A DNA stretch of 64,000 bases from Macrotis lagotis. Its lineage: Eukaryota; Chordata; Mammalia; Peramelemorphia; Peramelidae. The stretch covers positions 566,713,237-566,777,236 of the forward strand of contig NC_133666.1 of the NCBI RefSeq assembly GCF_037893015.1, written 5' to 3'. Of the stretch, positions 47,205 to 59,599 are shown piece by piece; position 1 is the first letter of the stretch, and each line of letters opens with the position of its first letter. The notes beneath the pieces are model-generated. The model did no database searches. It had not been told where the DNA came from and saw only the letters and a list, made by a program, of their open reading frames with translations. Both the position numbers and the translations under genes were made by a program.

Positions 47205-47432
47205 TATTGGCACTTTTTTTGGTTATTGTTTTTAGACATGTTACCCCTCCTGACCACAGTGGCGTTTTCTTGGAAGATACTAGAATGGTTTGCCATTTCC
47301 TACTCCAAGGTCCCCATTTTACAGCTGAGGAAACAGGTTATTTGATATGTTCAGGGTCGCACAGCTACTTAAGTATTTGAGGTTGGATTTGAATGTAGTT
47401 TCCTGAGCACTCTATCCACTACACATTACCTA
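47205..47432 (-). mobile_element. MAR1-like SINE
   Basis: gttttcttggaagatactag, atggtttgccatttcctact, cccattttacagctgagg, ggtcgcacagctac and actctatccactac. Confidence 0.8.
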
Positions 47433-47774
47433 GATTATGAGTTATTACTTTATTTTATGAACACAGCTGGTTTTCTTTAAAACAATAAAAATCAATTTCT
47501 AATTTGCCATAGATAAAAATTTTTAACTTACAAAAAAATATAAAATATAGCATTGAAAGATGAGGAACAAAATAAAAAGCCTACTAAATAAATTAAGTTT
47601 TAAAGAAATTCACCCAGATATGCACATACAGTCACTTATACTTCCCTTCATAATTTGGTTATATTGTTAGTAACCTAATAATTATATGAGGCAGGTCCCC
47701 ACACACTGGATAACTAGGTTAAACAGACAAAGAACTGTCTTTTAGCCAAGAGCTGATTCTCAAATCTTTTTAGA

Positions 47775-47825
47775 TTATATATCTATATAACTATATAGAC
47801 ATATATATATAATATATGATAAAGC

Positions 47826-47860
<35 letters not shown>

Positions 47861-47862
47861 CT
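47775..47862 (+). repeat. (AT)n microsatellite
   Basis: Alternating AT with interruptions. Confidence 0.93.
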
Positions 47863-48109
47863 TTTAATCAGAAAAATAAAGTCAGGGAGAACAGTTTAAA
47901 GCTGAAATGAAAAATTTATTATATTTGTTACAGTAATCATTCCCTCACTTAAGAAGTAACAGTTCATTTTTTCCATTTTATTATGAAATCATAAAAAGTA
48001 AGGACTGGATCTTTAAATACGAGAGTATATGCCTTATAGTATACCCTTTCTGCAATGATGGAATAAAGGTAGGGAAGAAGGTGGTCTTTCACCTTTCTTC
48101 TTCAGAATC

Positions 48110-48790
48110 AAGTTTGGTCATTATAATTACATAGCATTCAGGTATTTTTTTTTATACATGTTCGTTCTACTTACACTTTCATGGTCATTGTGTATACATT
48201 GTTTGCCAGGTTCTTTCCACATCATTTTGCATCAGTTCCTATAAGACTTTCTATGCTTCTTTAAATTCTTTATATTCACCATTTCTTATGATGCAGTCAC
48301 ATTCCAATATATGAAATATCACAAGTTATATAGACTTTCCCAGTTTGTTTCCCTATGTTTTGCTTTAACATAATGTGCTCCTGTAAATACTTAGCTGTAT
48401 ATAGGACCTTCTTTTCTGTCTCTGGTCTCCTTGGGGAGCATATATGCTTTATTCATTTCTTTTTTTAAGCATAACTCTAAACTATTCTCCAGAATATTTG
48501 GATCAATACACAGATCCCCAACATGCCTGTTGTTTTAGTTCTTCCAACTTCAAACTTATCAATTTTGCTAAATTTCTGGCCATCCAGTAAAATTTAAGAC
48601 TTGTTTAATGAATATTTCTCTTATTAATGATAAATAGCAATATTTGTTTAATAGTTTTCAATTCCTTTGAGATGTTTGTTCATATCGTTTGACAAAATAT
48701 CAATTCGAAATAAATTTTGGTCTTACATATTTATTAGTTTCCTATAGAGCTTTAACATTAGGCCATTATTGAATGATATGATAAAATTAT
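48110..48790 (-). mobile_element. Old L1 3' region
   Basis: Antisense landmarks: catcattttgcatcagttcc, catttcttatgatgcagtca, cattccaatat, ctattctccagaatattt and gacaaaatatcaattcgaaa. Strongly decayed. Confidence 0.55.
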
Positions 48791-49240
48791 CAAGAGAAAA
48801 AAATCATATCAAAGGATCACAATAAATAGGAATAGTTATAGAAAGACAAAAGGATAGGGAAGATATGTAATATGAAAAAAAGACAATTCCTTTTGTCATC
48901 ACTATATAATAAATTCCAAATATCAGATCACTTAACAGCATTATTTGTATTTGCTAGTGTATTTAATACAGTGAAGTTATATCTATGGTACTATGTTGGT
49001 GATTAAAAAAGACAATAAGGGGAAAAGAACCAAATCACTGTGATGTTTCAAATATGATCAGTCATATAAGACTAATCAGTATACAAAGGGAAATATAACT
49101 GTCTTCAAAGTATTTGTAAAACCATCTCAGGGATAAATATTAGATTCTTGTGACTATGCTGGGGGCAGAAGAAGAATGGGCAGAAGCTATAAAAGAGCAG
49201 ATTTAGGCTGGAAGTATGGATTTGTTGGGAATGCTGTTTA

Positions 49241-49271
49241 GGGGTGTGTGTGTGTGTGTGTGTGCGCGCGC
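49241..49271 (+). repeat. (GT)n(GC)n alternating purine-pyrimidine tract
   Basis: gtgtgtgtg run into gcgcgcgca, about 30 bp. Confidence 0.95.
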
Positions 49272-49959
49272 ATGATTCTAAAATATCACTGATGTCCCTT
49301 TCAATTCAAAGATTCTGTGGTTCTCTTCAGAAAAGGACAACAAACACTTCATATTTGACAATGTTTTCAATTGAAGTTTCAACTGAACTTCAAATCAATT
49401 TATTAAAAGAAGAATCCTATCTTATGTAGAAAAATCAATTAATATGAAAAATCATAAATACATATGTATACAATCCATAATGTATGAATATATACAATTG
49501 ATTTATTAAGTATTAAGTCAATAAACATGTTTCTCATATCTTATAAACACCTTTGTACACAAAGAAAATGCTACATTAATTTAAAGGAAAAAAATAATTA
49601 TTCTGAAAATATTTTATTTGAATTTTAAGAGGTTTATATGTTTAAACCAGGCTTACAAACTTAACACATATGAGGTTATTGTACCTGCATAAATATGTAA
49701 TATTACACTATGCATAGCATTTATGCACAGTGAAGCATATAATCAAAAGAATGATTTTTTTAAGGAAAAGGGGGGATAGGCTAATAAAATAATCTGAGGA
49801 AAAAAATAAGATAAACCCAAAATAGATCTTCAATTCTTGTCAATAAGCTAATGACTGATCACCCAGACACAGTGTTTGCTTTCTCTCATCTTTGTAGATT
49901 CAAGTATTATATTCAAACCTCTTAAAAAATGTCTATATTCCAGAATGTAGCAAACTGTA

Positions 49960-50308
49960 CCAATATAAAAGGGAATGTAGTAGATATTTTTATTGGATAA
50001 ATACTACATGGTACAACTGCATACAAAAGATTCTAATAAATCAAAATAACAAATATGTATGTATATATTGTTCATATTTTTGCATTTTCTATAAAGGTTA
50101 TTTTCCTTAGAGCCATAACACTGGAGCTGAAACACAATACAATTTTCTGACAGTTAAAAATCTATTGAGTACAACTTAGTCATCCTTTTAAAATATGAAA
50201 TGATACAGCATATTTTTTTACATTAAAACCAACAGTATATAGACTTTTCATCCTTTTGTATATTTCACAACTTTTCTCAAATACAGAGAAGCCAGCATGT
50301 TGGCATCA
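49960..50308 (-). other. NUDCD1: Probable NUDCD1 3' UTR with candidate polyadenylation signal
   Basis: Sequence directly after the NUDCD1 stop on the minus strand. It is AT-rich and free of recognisable young repeats. The first AATAAA after the stop on the minus strand is at 49994-49989, which would give a 3' UTR of about 340 nt. A further AATAAA lies at 49619-49614. The signal choice is inference; transcript ends are not visible in sequence. Confidence 0.45.
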
Positions 50309-50601
50309 TTAATTATCTGTATTTATCTTTATTAAAAAGAGGGTTTTTGTAGTAAGAACAAATAATCTTTCATTTGTAGCTTGAAACCCCAAAATAGGAT
50401 CATGAGTTTCCAGGCTGGCTACCTGCTGCTTAGCAACCTGCCCAACTTGCCTTCCTTCCTTTCTGTTATACAGCACAGTGGACATGGCTGTGGGTTGACG
50501 ATAGATGAATACTCGACGCAGGCACTCACAAAGGGCAGCGTAGGAGTAATTGGGGGCACAAGTAAAAAATTTCTTGTCTCTCTTGGATGCTTGGACATAG
50601 C
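50309..50601 (-). CDS. NUDCD1: NUDCD1 terminal coding exon
   Basis: Last coding exon of NUDCD1 (NudC domain-containing 1, CML66), a protein with a p23-like CS domain of the NudC co-chaperone family. The exon gives 96 residues from [12 protein letters not shown] to [10 protein letters not shown] and then TAA at 50311-50309. It includes the stretch [20 protein letters not shown], which I recognise from the human protein with only a few substitutions. The acceptor AG is at 50603-50602. The first two exon bases complete a Gly codon begun in the previous exon (phase 1), which joins ...FNALG to YVQAS. The CS domain itself is encoded upstream, outside the window. Family knowledge links NudC-like proteins to Hsp90-type chaperone work; this C-terminal part has no motif I can tie to an activity. 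The frame is intact. The shorter plus-strand frame over the same bases is an antisense shadow. Confidence 0.95.
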
Positions 50602-50819
50602 CTGCCAAAACCAAAGTTAGATGAATTAAAAAAATGTTTATATGTATTTTTTACACTTGTCCAAAATTAAAATATAATACTGAAGTAATGAGCAAAACTG
50701 GGCTTTGCTTCACTCCAAAGTCACCACAGCAAACTCATCTCTCCAATGCAATCTTTAGACTCCCCAAGCAGGAAGCCCTAACACATTAAGTCAGTTTTGA
50801 CTCTTAAGCCTTCAATTTA

Positions 50820-50980
50820 GGGACAGCTAGGTGGTGCAATGGATAGACACTAGCCCTGGAGTCAGGAGGACCTGAGTTCAAATCCAGCCTCAGACATAAT
50901 TTCCTAGCTCTGTGACCTTCAGCAACTCACAACCCCATTGCCTTGCAAAACCAACTCCCCCCCTGCCAAAAAAAAAAATT
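50820..50980 (+). mobile_element. WSINE1-like SINE in NUDCD1 intron
   Basis: gggacagctaggtggtgcaa, ctagccctggagtcaggagg, acctgagttcaaatccagcc and ccattgccttgcaaaacc. Antisense to the gene. Confidence 0.93.
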
Positions 50981-51849
50981 CCCAAAACCATTCAGTTTAT
51001 ATTAAAATGTATAGAGGACAAAAGTAAATTTGATATAAAGAATATTACTACAAAAAAGAAAGCTTTTAAGTCATGTATTAGGGACATGCAAAAATGACAG
51101 AGGTAAGAATATTCTAATACATTAAAGGCAAGTTTGATATTAAAATGTCTATCTAATATGTTTATAGTCAGGATAAGTATGATGTTAATTTTAATAAGAA
51201 TCAATCTTACTCAAAATCTTAAAATTTGCTTTCATTTAAGTAAAATTACTAAATTTCAAGAGACCCACATTAGTGTAAAAGGTATATGGTATAGCAGAAA
51301 GAATAATGGGTTTGAAGGCAACGGATCAGTCTTCTTACTATTCTAGTGTTGGTGTGATTCGGATGTTATTTGACCTCTTTAGACCTGAATTCTTCATCTA
51401 CAAAATATGGAAGTTGGGTTAGATAATTATAAGGTTTCTACCAGTTCTAAGGGTCATTCCTTCCAGTTCTAATATATGATTTATGATCCTATACTATCTA
51501 TACCCTTTATCTCCAGACATATATTTTCAAATTCATTTGTCAATAGTAAAGTTAGCTAACATAACACTAAGATTCAGTAATCTCATCTGTCATATCAAAT
51601 AACTGGCAAATTTACTCAAATTCTTTATTTCTCATAATTCCAAATGACTCCAATGTAAAGCTGTGCCAGGAATGTGTGTGCATGGGTGACCCTATGTATG
51701 CCAGAAATGGTGTTCTATTTAGAACTAATATTAACATCATGATATAATTTACTGCAAAGTAATAAACAAAGTGAAAAGTGTTAATATTTATGTAGACTTT
51801 AAGCACTTTAATACATATCTTGTCTCATATGGTCATCACAACACTGTGC

Positions 51850-52130
51850 TACAGATGCTGCATTTTAGTTTTATCCTACTTCCTTTCAAATCTCAGTTCA
51901 AATTTCACCTTTTGGGGTCACAGTCTCTTTAATTGCCAATGCCTCACTCTTTAGACTGCCTCTTATCTACATTGTAGCTATCTTGCCCTTGTTTCCCTCA
52001 TTAGAATGTGAGCTCCTTAAGGTCAGGGATTATTTTCACCTTTATTTTTTGTATACCTAATTCTTAGCACAATGCCGAATACAAAGTAAGACATTAATAA
52101 ATGCTTTTTGATTGATTTGGCTAATTGAGT
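51850..52130 (+). mobile_element. L2 LINE 3' end
   Basis: tctcagttcaaatttcacct, tagaatgtgagctccttaag, gtcagggattattttcacc, cttagcacaatgccgaatac and attaataaatgctttttgat. Confidence 0.8.
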
Positions 52131-52779
52131 TTCATTTTATTGAAAAATAAGCTGAGGCTGAGGGAGGTTGCCTTGGGTCATACTGTTAGTAAATGTCCAA
52201 GGCAGGATCTAAACCCAGATCATTGTTTTGGGAACCATAGAAAGTAAAACTACTCTGTCTCGAAATTATAAACAATTAGTATAATAACTAAAAAAAAGAA
52301 CTTAAACTTCAAAATATTGCTATTTTATTTATCTGAACATTTGAAAAGAACACATTCAGATGAATAGACAAAACACTGAATATTTACTCTCAAAAACAAG
52401 TAGTAGGTTTTCTCAATTGGAATATAATTATTGGAGTTCCCAATATATTTTTTTGAGAAAGGGTCTTGCCAAAGTATGAATAAGTGAAATACTCTATACA
52501 GATTAATATTTGCTACCTGTTTCTATTTAAAAGTTATTATATGAATTAACCAAAGCCTAAGTTAGGGAGACTGTGGTATAATGAAAGAGAATTAGAGTTG
52601 GAAGGCTTCAATCTGAAGCCATGAAATGAAGTAACAAGATTCAAAATTTAAATATGACATGGACTAATTTCCTATTGCAATATGCTTTTGTATTTGAACA
52701 AGCTAACTAGACAATGGTCAGAGAATCATAATACACAGGACTATAGATGTGATAATGGAGGATTTTTTCAGCCCATCAT

Positions 52780-53145
52780 TTTTTAAGGGTCTTGGAGTTA
52801 ATAAGGAAGAGCAAGATAGCTTTCATCAAGTATTTGAAGTGTTAACAAGAAGGATCAGATTGGTTGTTCTAAGAATTAAGAACTAGGAGCACAGGTAGAA
52901 GTGATAAAGAGGCAAAATAAGTCTTTATTTAAGGAAAAATTTCCTAAATAATTTATGCTAAATTTCTAAATGAATTATGGAGTGGCTTGCCTCTACAGAA
53001 GGGATTCTCCTTCACTAAAAATCCTTAGAATAAGGCTGGCTGACCATTTGCTGGCTATCTTGAAGAGGAGATTCTTTTTCAAGAATGGTTTAGACTAAGT
53101 GGTCTTAAAAGTCTCTGAGATCAGAGATTCTGTGATCCACAACAA
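52780..53145 (+). mobile_element. L3/CR1-type LINE 3' end
   Basis: ttcctaaataatttatgcta, agaagggattctccttcact, taaggctggctgaccatttg, tggtttagactaagtggtct and the CR1-like terminus gagattctgtgat. Confidence 0.65.
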
Positions 53146-53469
53146 AGAAAGTAGATGATTAACTCTTTTATTCTATAAATTCAATAGCTTATTATATCAT
53201 TTCATTGGAATAGCAATGAATAATCGTAATGATTCATGTGATTAGAATTTAGATATTCTATTTAAATTTATCTTCTTTACAAGCATATAGATTATTCCTA
53301 GTGTTATAAAATTAAAAATCATTTACCATTTTTACCATAAACCAAATTATCGCATAGATCAATTGAAATGTAATTAGCACAGCCCTGGAAAATTAAAAAA
53401 AAAAAGAAATGATGGAAAATAAAATAAAAATATTGATGACTATCATTTCTGATAGAATGGAAAATATAC

Positions 53470-53629
53470 CTAAAGCATTGAAAGTTGCAATGTGCTCCCA
53501 CATCTCATCTTGCTGGCTGCAGTGTGGTTGCCAAAGTAGGGCATCTACATCATGACGCAAACAGAAACAGGGCATTTCTTTGGGGTCCACTAAAACTGAA
53601 AAAAGATACTGGTTGCTCCCAAGATTCAC
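53470..53629 (-). CDS. NUDCD1: NUDCD1 internal coding exon (penultimate)
   Basis: Internal exon of 160 nt coding 53 residues plus one base: [20 protein letters not shown] through [16 protein letters not shown] to HIATFNAL. On the minus strand it is bounded by an acceptor after a T run (tttttttag at 53631-53630) and a donor GTATAT at 53469-53464. It starts in phase 0, and the last G is the first base of the split Gly codon finished in the terminal exon. The intron to the terminal exon is 2868 bp (50602-53469). Residues match the human NUDCD1 C-terminal half, with small differences such as CSQQDE where human has SSKQDD (human sequence recalled from memory). No stop or frameshift is present. Any reading frame that runs on past 53470 is intron read-through. 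Confidence 0.95.
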
Positions 53630-54384
53630 CTAAAAAAACAAAGATAATGGCAATTATTTGACGTAAAAAGTAATAGCATAAGAAAGATAACAACAGCAAC
53701 ATAACTTTCATCAGGACGTGATAATTTCTTTAAAAGAATTTGATGTTTTGTAATCATAATATATACTCTTGGAAGTATATAGAATAGGTATTTTAAGTAC
53801 TAATACTTGGAATCCAATCAATGTTATGTGATAACATCATTCAATTTCACAGGAACTTAACTACATTAATACTTCAATTATAAAAATAACAGATTATAAT
53901 ACAATTTATCAAAAACTTCATGACTAGAAGTAACAGGTAACATTAATTTACATTTGAGAAGAGACAAGATTAGATGTGCTAAGAAAAACAAAATATCCAT
54001 CTAGGTAGAGTTGGGAGGGTTTGGAAAATGGAATATTCCCTGAATTTGTTAGGAGGGCTGAGTGGAATAAGAAAGAAGGGTCTTAATTAAGGAAGTTTGT
54101 AGAACTCTGGGCTCTAAGGATTGGAAAATGTCATTGATAAAGAAAAACAAGTTTCTCTGTTTCAAAAGTTCCTGAAAACATGCCAGAAGCAGAATAATTT
54201 GTTGCTTAATCACTAGGAGTGAGGACAGTGGGATGGGGAGAGAGTACAGATCCTCCCTGTTCTGTTCCTTGCCTTTGCTCATTCAGTCTTTGTTCATATC
54301 ATGGACCCTTTGGCAATCTGAAATCTAGAGACCCCTTAAAAGAATAATGTTTAAAACAAAAGATTAGGAAAGCAACCAACCAAA

Positions 54385-54548
54385 GGTTATGAGTGAGGTG
54401 GTACAATTGGACAGTGTTTGACTTAGAACCAGAAAGAGGTGAGTTCAAATTTGGTCTCATATATTAATTGTGTGGCTTTGAACAAGTCAGTTAATCAGTT
54501 TGCCTATAACTCTATAAAATGGGAATAATAACAGCACCTAACAGGAGT
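54385..54548 (+). mobile_element. MIR-type SINE, part 1 (split by an LTR)
   Basis: gacagtgtttgacttagaac, gagttcaaatttggtctc, ttgtgtggctttgaacaagt and aaaatgggaataataacagc. Continues at about 55036-55112 (ggatcaaatgcaataatagt, cactatataaatg). Confidence 0.65.
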
Positions 54549-54554
54549 ATTTCT

Positions 54555-55015
54555 TGATGCAGGGGAAAGATGAAGAGAATTGTGAACGTAGAAATTGGGT
54601 GGAGATGTAAATTGACTCCCACCTACTCCTGAGGTGTAAATTGACTAGAAGCAGAGAACTAAGATTGTAACGGAAACAATTTGTAATCTTAAAGGCTGCT
54701 CAAATTGGGTGGAGATCCCCATTACTATTGATTCCTTGTTTAATGTAAAATTTGTATCCTTCTGGGTCCAGTATAGGGGAAGGGAGTTCACCTGGATGAG
54801 AGGCAAAACATAAAAACCTGGATTGGACAGAGGTTCAGGGCTACAGTCTTCTCTGACCTATGGTACAGCCAACACCGCTTGGCTTTCTTTTATCTCTCTC
54901 TCTCCCTATTCCTTCTTATGTGTTATAACTTCTTTTAATAAATTTTTATTTTATTTCCACCCTTGCTTTCCCTAGTCTGAATAATGATTCCTCATAGGCA
55001 GAACTGAACTCAAGT
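54555..55015 (+). mobile_element. Solo-LTR-like fossil inside a MIR
   Basis: About 460 bp between two halves of a MIR. It has a TATA-like acataaaaacctgg near 54807 and an AATAAA polyadenylation signal at 54937-54942, followed by pyrimidine-rich DNA, the order of an LTR. Borders are approximate and no clear target duplication was found. Plus orientation, antisense to NUDCD1. Confidence 0.5.
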
Positions 55016-55016
55016 A

Positions 55017-55112
55017 GCCAGCAGCTACACTCCAAGGATCAAATGCAATAATAGTTGTCAAGCCCTTAGCATAGACCCTGGTACACAGTAAGCACTATAT
55101 AAATGTTTGTTC
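55017..55112 (+). mobile_element. MIR-type SINE, part 2
   Basis: aaggatcaaatgcaataata, gcccttagcatagaccctgg and acagtaagcactatataaat. Confidence 0.65.
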
Positions 55113-55979
55113 CCCTTGTCTACCTTCCTCTATACTGAAGTAGTTATTTAAAAAAAAACCAAATCTTTTTCTAAGATTACAGGTTAAAAATTCCTGTAGT
55201 TGTAGGTATTAAGCACTTTAACTTGGGAATGGGGGAGAAAAGTCTACACTGAAGAGAAGGCATGGAAAAAAAGAAGCAAAGGATCAAGACAATTTTGATT
55301 TTAAATAAATGGAGTCAAAATGAAGTTGTGCTGTGGGGTGTATAAGGGTCCTAGAATGGAGAGGCTAAAAAGCTGGACTCCCAGGGACCCTAGACAAATC
55401 ACCTTACTACTCAGTGCTCTAGGTAATTTCCTACAATTCTACAAGCTTCAGAGTTGCATAGAGAATTTTCATTTGAGAGTAAGTACCCTTTATCAATGAA
55501 ATCAGGAGGCCAGGGGGGATTGAACCTTAAGGAGGAAAGTGGGAGGGGAGAATAGGAATAGAATTACATTTCAATTAAGATTTAGATTCTTTAAAATTTT
55601 ACTCTAACTCTTGGTTTGCTTTCATTTAGGGGCTAAGGTCTATCCTCCCATTGCTACAGTTCAAAGATTAAATTCTCTCTTAATGTGCTGTTCTGGCCAT
55701 TTCATTTGGAAAAGAACCTTTTACATTTGTAAGGAAATGTTGTAAATGGTAAATAGATAACAGATTTTCAAGGGGCAGTAATAATAGATAAATATCAATA
55801 GAAAGATGATTGTAAAATTATTTGAAGGAGTAACATGTAGAAAGGAAAACAGAACTATGCTTTGAGGTTTTAGAGGACAGATATAAGAGCAACAAATAGA
55901 AAACGTGAAGGAGCAATTTTAGGTCTGAGGTAAAATGTTATAATCATAATTAACAATATGCAAAAGTAGAATGGATTGA

Positions 55980-56120
55980 GGGCAGGTAAGTAGCACAGTG
56001 GATAGAGCAAAGGCCCTGGAGTCAGGAGGATCTGAGTTCAAATCCAGCCTCAGACACATAATAATTACCTGTGTGACCTTGGGCAGGTCACTTAACCCTC
56101 ACTGACTTAAAAAAAATGAT
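55980..56120 (+). mobile_element. WSINE1/MAR1-type SINE
   Basis: gggcaggtaagtagcacagt, ggccctggagtcaggaggat, gttcaaatccagcctcagac, ttgggcaggtcacttaaccc. Confidence 0.88.
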
Positions 56121-56911
56121 TTTTTTAAAAAAAGTACTTAAGTCTGTCTCATTTAAGCAAAGCCTGGGTGATGACCCTGGTCAAGTCTAATGTACAGAAG
56201 AAAAATGTTTCAATTATAGGATGAAATCAATGGTTCTGAGATCCCTTCCAACTCTGAAATTCTACTATGTTTCTAATACGCAATTATTAAAGACCAATGA
56301 AAATTAAAGAAGCAAATAGAGATATATTACATCTTAGAGTTAGAAAAGATCATGGAGGCCTAACAGTTCAATCTATACCTAAATAAGAAACCTCCAACAA
56401 TATCTAAAAGAGTAGCCATGTAGTTTCTGCTTAGATTTCCTGCACTACAATGACCTTTAGTGAGCATATAATCCCTTGCTTTATGTTTCACTTCATGTTT
56501 ATGATCAGAGAGTAGAAGAACAGGTTAAAAAAATCAATAGTGATTTTGCTGTTCCTAGAAGAAGGCAGCATCTAAGGCAATGTGTGATCTGACAAAAAAA
56601 AAAAGCTCATATGCCCATAGGCTGAATTAAGAGAGGGATTGTCATGATGTGGAAAAAAAAAAATTAAACTTCTAATAGGTGATAGAAGGCTAAACCATGT
56701 GCAATGGGTGGAAGATTCAAAGAGGAAAATTTAAGCTTGAAAAAAATTTCTAACAATTACAGCTATCCAGAAATTAAATAGGCTGCCATGAAGGATAACA
56801 GATTAGTTTTTAAATAATAAGAAAATGATATTTGTGTCTGTCTGATGTTTTCTGAGGGTTCCCTGGGCTACAAGGGACCTAATCCAATGTAAACTACCTC
56901 CTGCTGTTCAA

Positions 56912-57290
56912 TGTAACACCAAAGTTAAATGCAAATTCCCCAAGACAAGAGCAACCACAGCTAAAGTCACTACCCCTCTTCCAGCTTCCAGTTTTTCAAA
57001 AGGTACCTGACCCCAATCCTGTAAAGGGGGTGGGATCCCCCTTTGCCAGATTTTTTTCTGACTCTGCACAGGAAGGAGTATAAAAGTCCCCATGGTGTGT
57101 GTGTGGGGGTGAGACTCACTAGTCTGAGCCCAGTCAGTTCTTAAAGCTGTTTCCCTTTCTCTTTCCTTCAGGTACTCTCACCTTAGACCTTTGTCACTCA
57201 CCCTGTCCTTAAGCACTGACTATCTCTGTAGGTTTGTGAAATAAAAATTCTGAGCTTTTCCAACTTCAGGGTTACCTGTGAGTTTTTCAC
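56912..57290 (+). mobile_element. Solo-LTR-like fossil
   Basis: About 380 bp starting TGTAACACC, with a TATA box (gtataaaagtcc near 57079) and an AATAAA signal at 57240-57245, i.e. a U3-R-U5 order. ttcaa lies at 56907-56911 and 57291-57295 and may be the target duplication, though the 3' border then ends CAC rather than CA. Plus orientation in a NUDCD1 intron, antisense to the gene. Confidence 0.6.
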
Positions 57291-57339
57291 TTCAAGAGCT
57301 CTCATCTTTATGACAGCATCAAGGACTCTACTGATCCAG

Positions 57340-57690
57340 GGCTCTTTCCTCCATTCTAGGATACTTTTGAAGTTCCTTCTCCATCCTGTCAACTACCCTT
57401 GCTAGAACACACTCCTTTATCCACTTCTACCTCTTAGAATCCATAGAATCCTTCAAAGTTCAGTATCAAGTATCACCCTCCTTGATTAGGCTCTTCAGAT
57501 TCTCCACCCAATTCATCCAGCTATTGCTCCCCTAGTTTATATTCATTCTACATTGTCTGTTTTGTCACTACAGACATTCCTTCCAATCCTACCTTGTATC
57601 CCTATGGGCAAAATGTAAGTTTCTTGATGAAAGGGAGTGATTTATTTTTTGTTTGCAATCCCAGGATTAAACAGGAACAAATTATTGACT
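57340..57690 (+). mobile_element. L2 LINE 3' region
   Basis: ctacctcttagaatccatag, atccttcaaagttcagtatc, aagtatcaccctccttgat and aatgtaagtttcttgatg. Confidence 0.65.
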
Positions 57691-58323
57691 ACAATAATTT
57701 AAACAAATCAGCAGATTTCTCAGATTTATTGTACTTTTATAAAAGCATGCTGTCAAAGAGTTTTCAAAAATTCAAGATTTACCACTTGCCAGTGCAAAAA
57801 GAAATATTTCATCATTTCTATACTGTTACTTGTTAGAAATAGTCATCAATGATTTAAGGACAATAGAATATGATTATAATAAAATATCCCTTAGAAAATA
57901 TTTGAAACATTCATTTCAAGTTGTCAATGGTTTTTTCTTTTTTGTAGACAACTTAACAATTAAGAACTAAGAAGATTAAGCACTAAAGATATTTTACAAT
58001 ATTTCTCTGCTCACTACTATTATTAAATTAAATATAATCACAAAGACACATGAAATGGCATAATTTCTTTGTGTTTATAAAATTAAATCATTCTTGTAGA
58101 TTTTCCATAGGTAGAAGAGAGCCAGAAAATTAAAATTTCATGAAAAGAAACCTTTCAATTCTATGTTCACCTTCTAAAATTCACTGTCAAATTTTAACTA
58201 TTCAAAGACATGTGGAAAACCCATGACCACTTATACATGGTCATCCACAGACCATAAGGGACCATTCAAATTTATTTACTTTGACATTTACTTTCCCTAA
58301 AAATGACACATATAAAATTATGT

Positions 58324-58324
<1 letters not shown>

Positions 58325-58359
<35 letters not shown>
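58325..58359 (+). repeat. (AC)n microsatellite
   Basis: About 34 bp of AC. Confidence 0.96.
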
Positions 58360-58409
58360 CTAATGAGTCTGTGTATATGTATATATGAACACATAAATAA
58401 TAAAAATTA

Positions 58410-59580
58410 AGACTGAATTATGGTGTTCTAGTCCAATTCAGCACTATAATTTCATTAGTATGGATAGGATCTCTTTTTATAGTGATCACTTCTTTCAACT
58501 TGAAATTCTTCTCTGGTATGCCATGGGTGAAGTGTTTGAGTCCTCTGGACCCATAATTCACCGCTACATCCAACAATGTTTTCAAATCTTTTAAGCTATT
58601 TATCTCTACAATGTTGTCCCTGTATAAATTGTTTTTCCTAATTCTGCTCAATTCACTCTGCATCATTATACACATGTACTATAATATGTTTAGTCATTCC
58701 CCAATAGGCAGGGAATTACTTTATTTCCAATTTTTGGCTACTACAGAAAAAATTGCTATGTACATTTTTTTTTACATATTAGTCCCTTCCTTTCTTTCAT
58801 CCCTCTTTTTTAGTTATTGTTGGGTCAAAGGTAATGCAATTTAGTAACTTTTGAAGCATAGTTTCAATTTTCTTTTTAGAATGTCTGGAGTCAATTCCAA
58901 ATTCCAGGAACATTATATTAATGTGTCTGTTTATCTACCGTACAATTGTAAGGGTCTTCTTTTGTCATCTTTGCCAATCTCATGTGAATGAGGTTTGAAC
59001 TAAAGTTGCTTAAATTGGTATTTCTCCAATTATCAGTAAATTTGAGCATCCCCCCCAATATGCTTGTTGGTAACTTAGATTTCTTCCTTTGAGCCTGGGT
59101 GTTCATAATCTTTGACCACTACCACTCATCCATTGGAGAATGGCTATGTCTTATAAATGTGAATCTACTTCTTAATGCAAACATGAGATGTTTATCAGAT
59201 ACACTTGCTATAAAGGATTTTTCACTAGTTATCTATTTCCCTTCTAATTTAAATTGCATTAGATTAGATTGTGCAAATCTTTTGAATTATATATGCTCAA
59301 ACATCCATTTCATTATCTGTTGTTCTCTTTATTTCTTATTTGGTCATAAACTTTTCCTATATACAAAGATGTAAAATACCTCATTTTTCTGATTTATGAA
59401 GTGATTTTTTAAAAAAATGTAGTCCAGGGAGTTTATTTTGGGATATGGCATAAAATTGGTTTACACATATTTTTGCCATTTTTCCTAACAGTTTTTGTAA
59501 AATGTCAAGTTCTTAAGCAGAAACTAGGTTTTGGGGGTTTATCAAACTTTATGATTCTCTGTTCATTTACTTCTGTATAC
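58410..59580 (-). mobile_element. Old L1 3' half
   Basis: Antisense landmarks: ctgctcaattcactctgcat, ttagtcattccccaataggc, tccaatttttggctac, ttgttgggtcaaaggta, ggagaatggctatgt and gatgtttatcagatacac. Confidence 0.7.
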
Positions 59581-59599
59581 TGTGTACCATATCACAGCA

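Noticed and set aside
1-49500. TRHR exons expected on the far side of NUDCD1
   Set aside because: No seven-transmembrane receptor sequence was seen on either strand; the gene presumably lies outside the window.
50381-50620. 79-codon plus-strand frame
   Set aside because: Antisense shadow of the NUDCD1 terminal exon.
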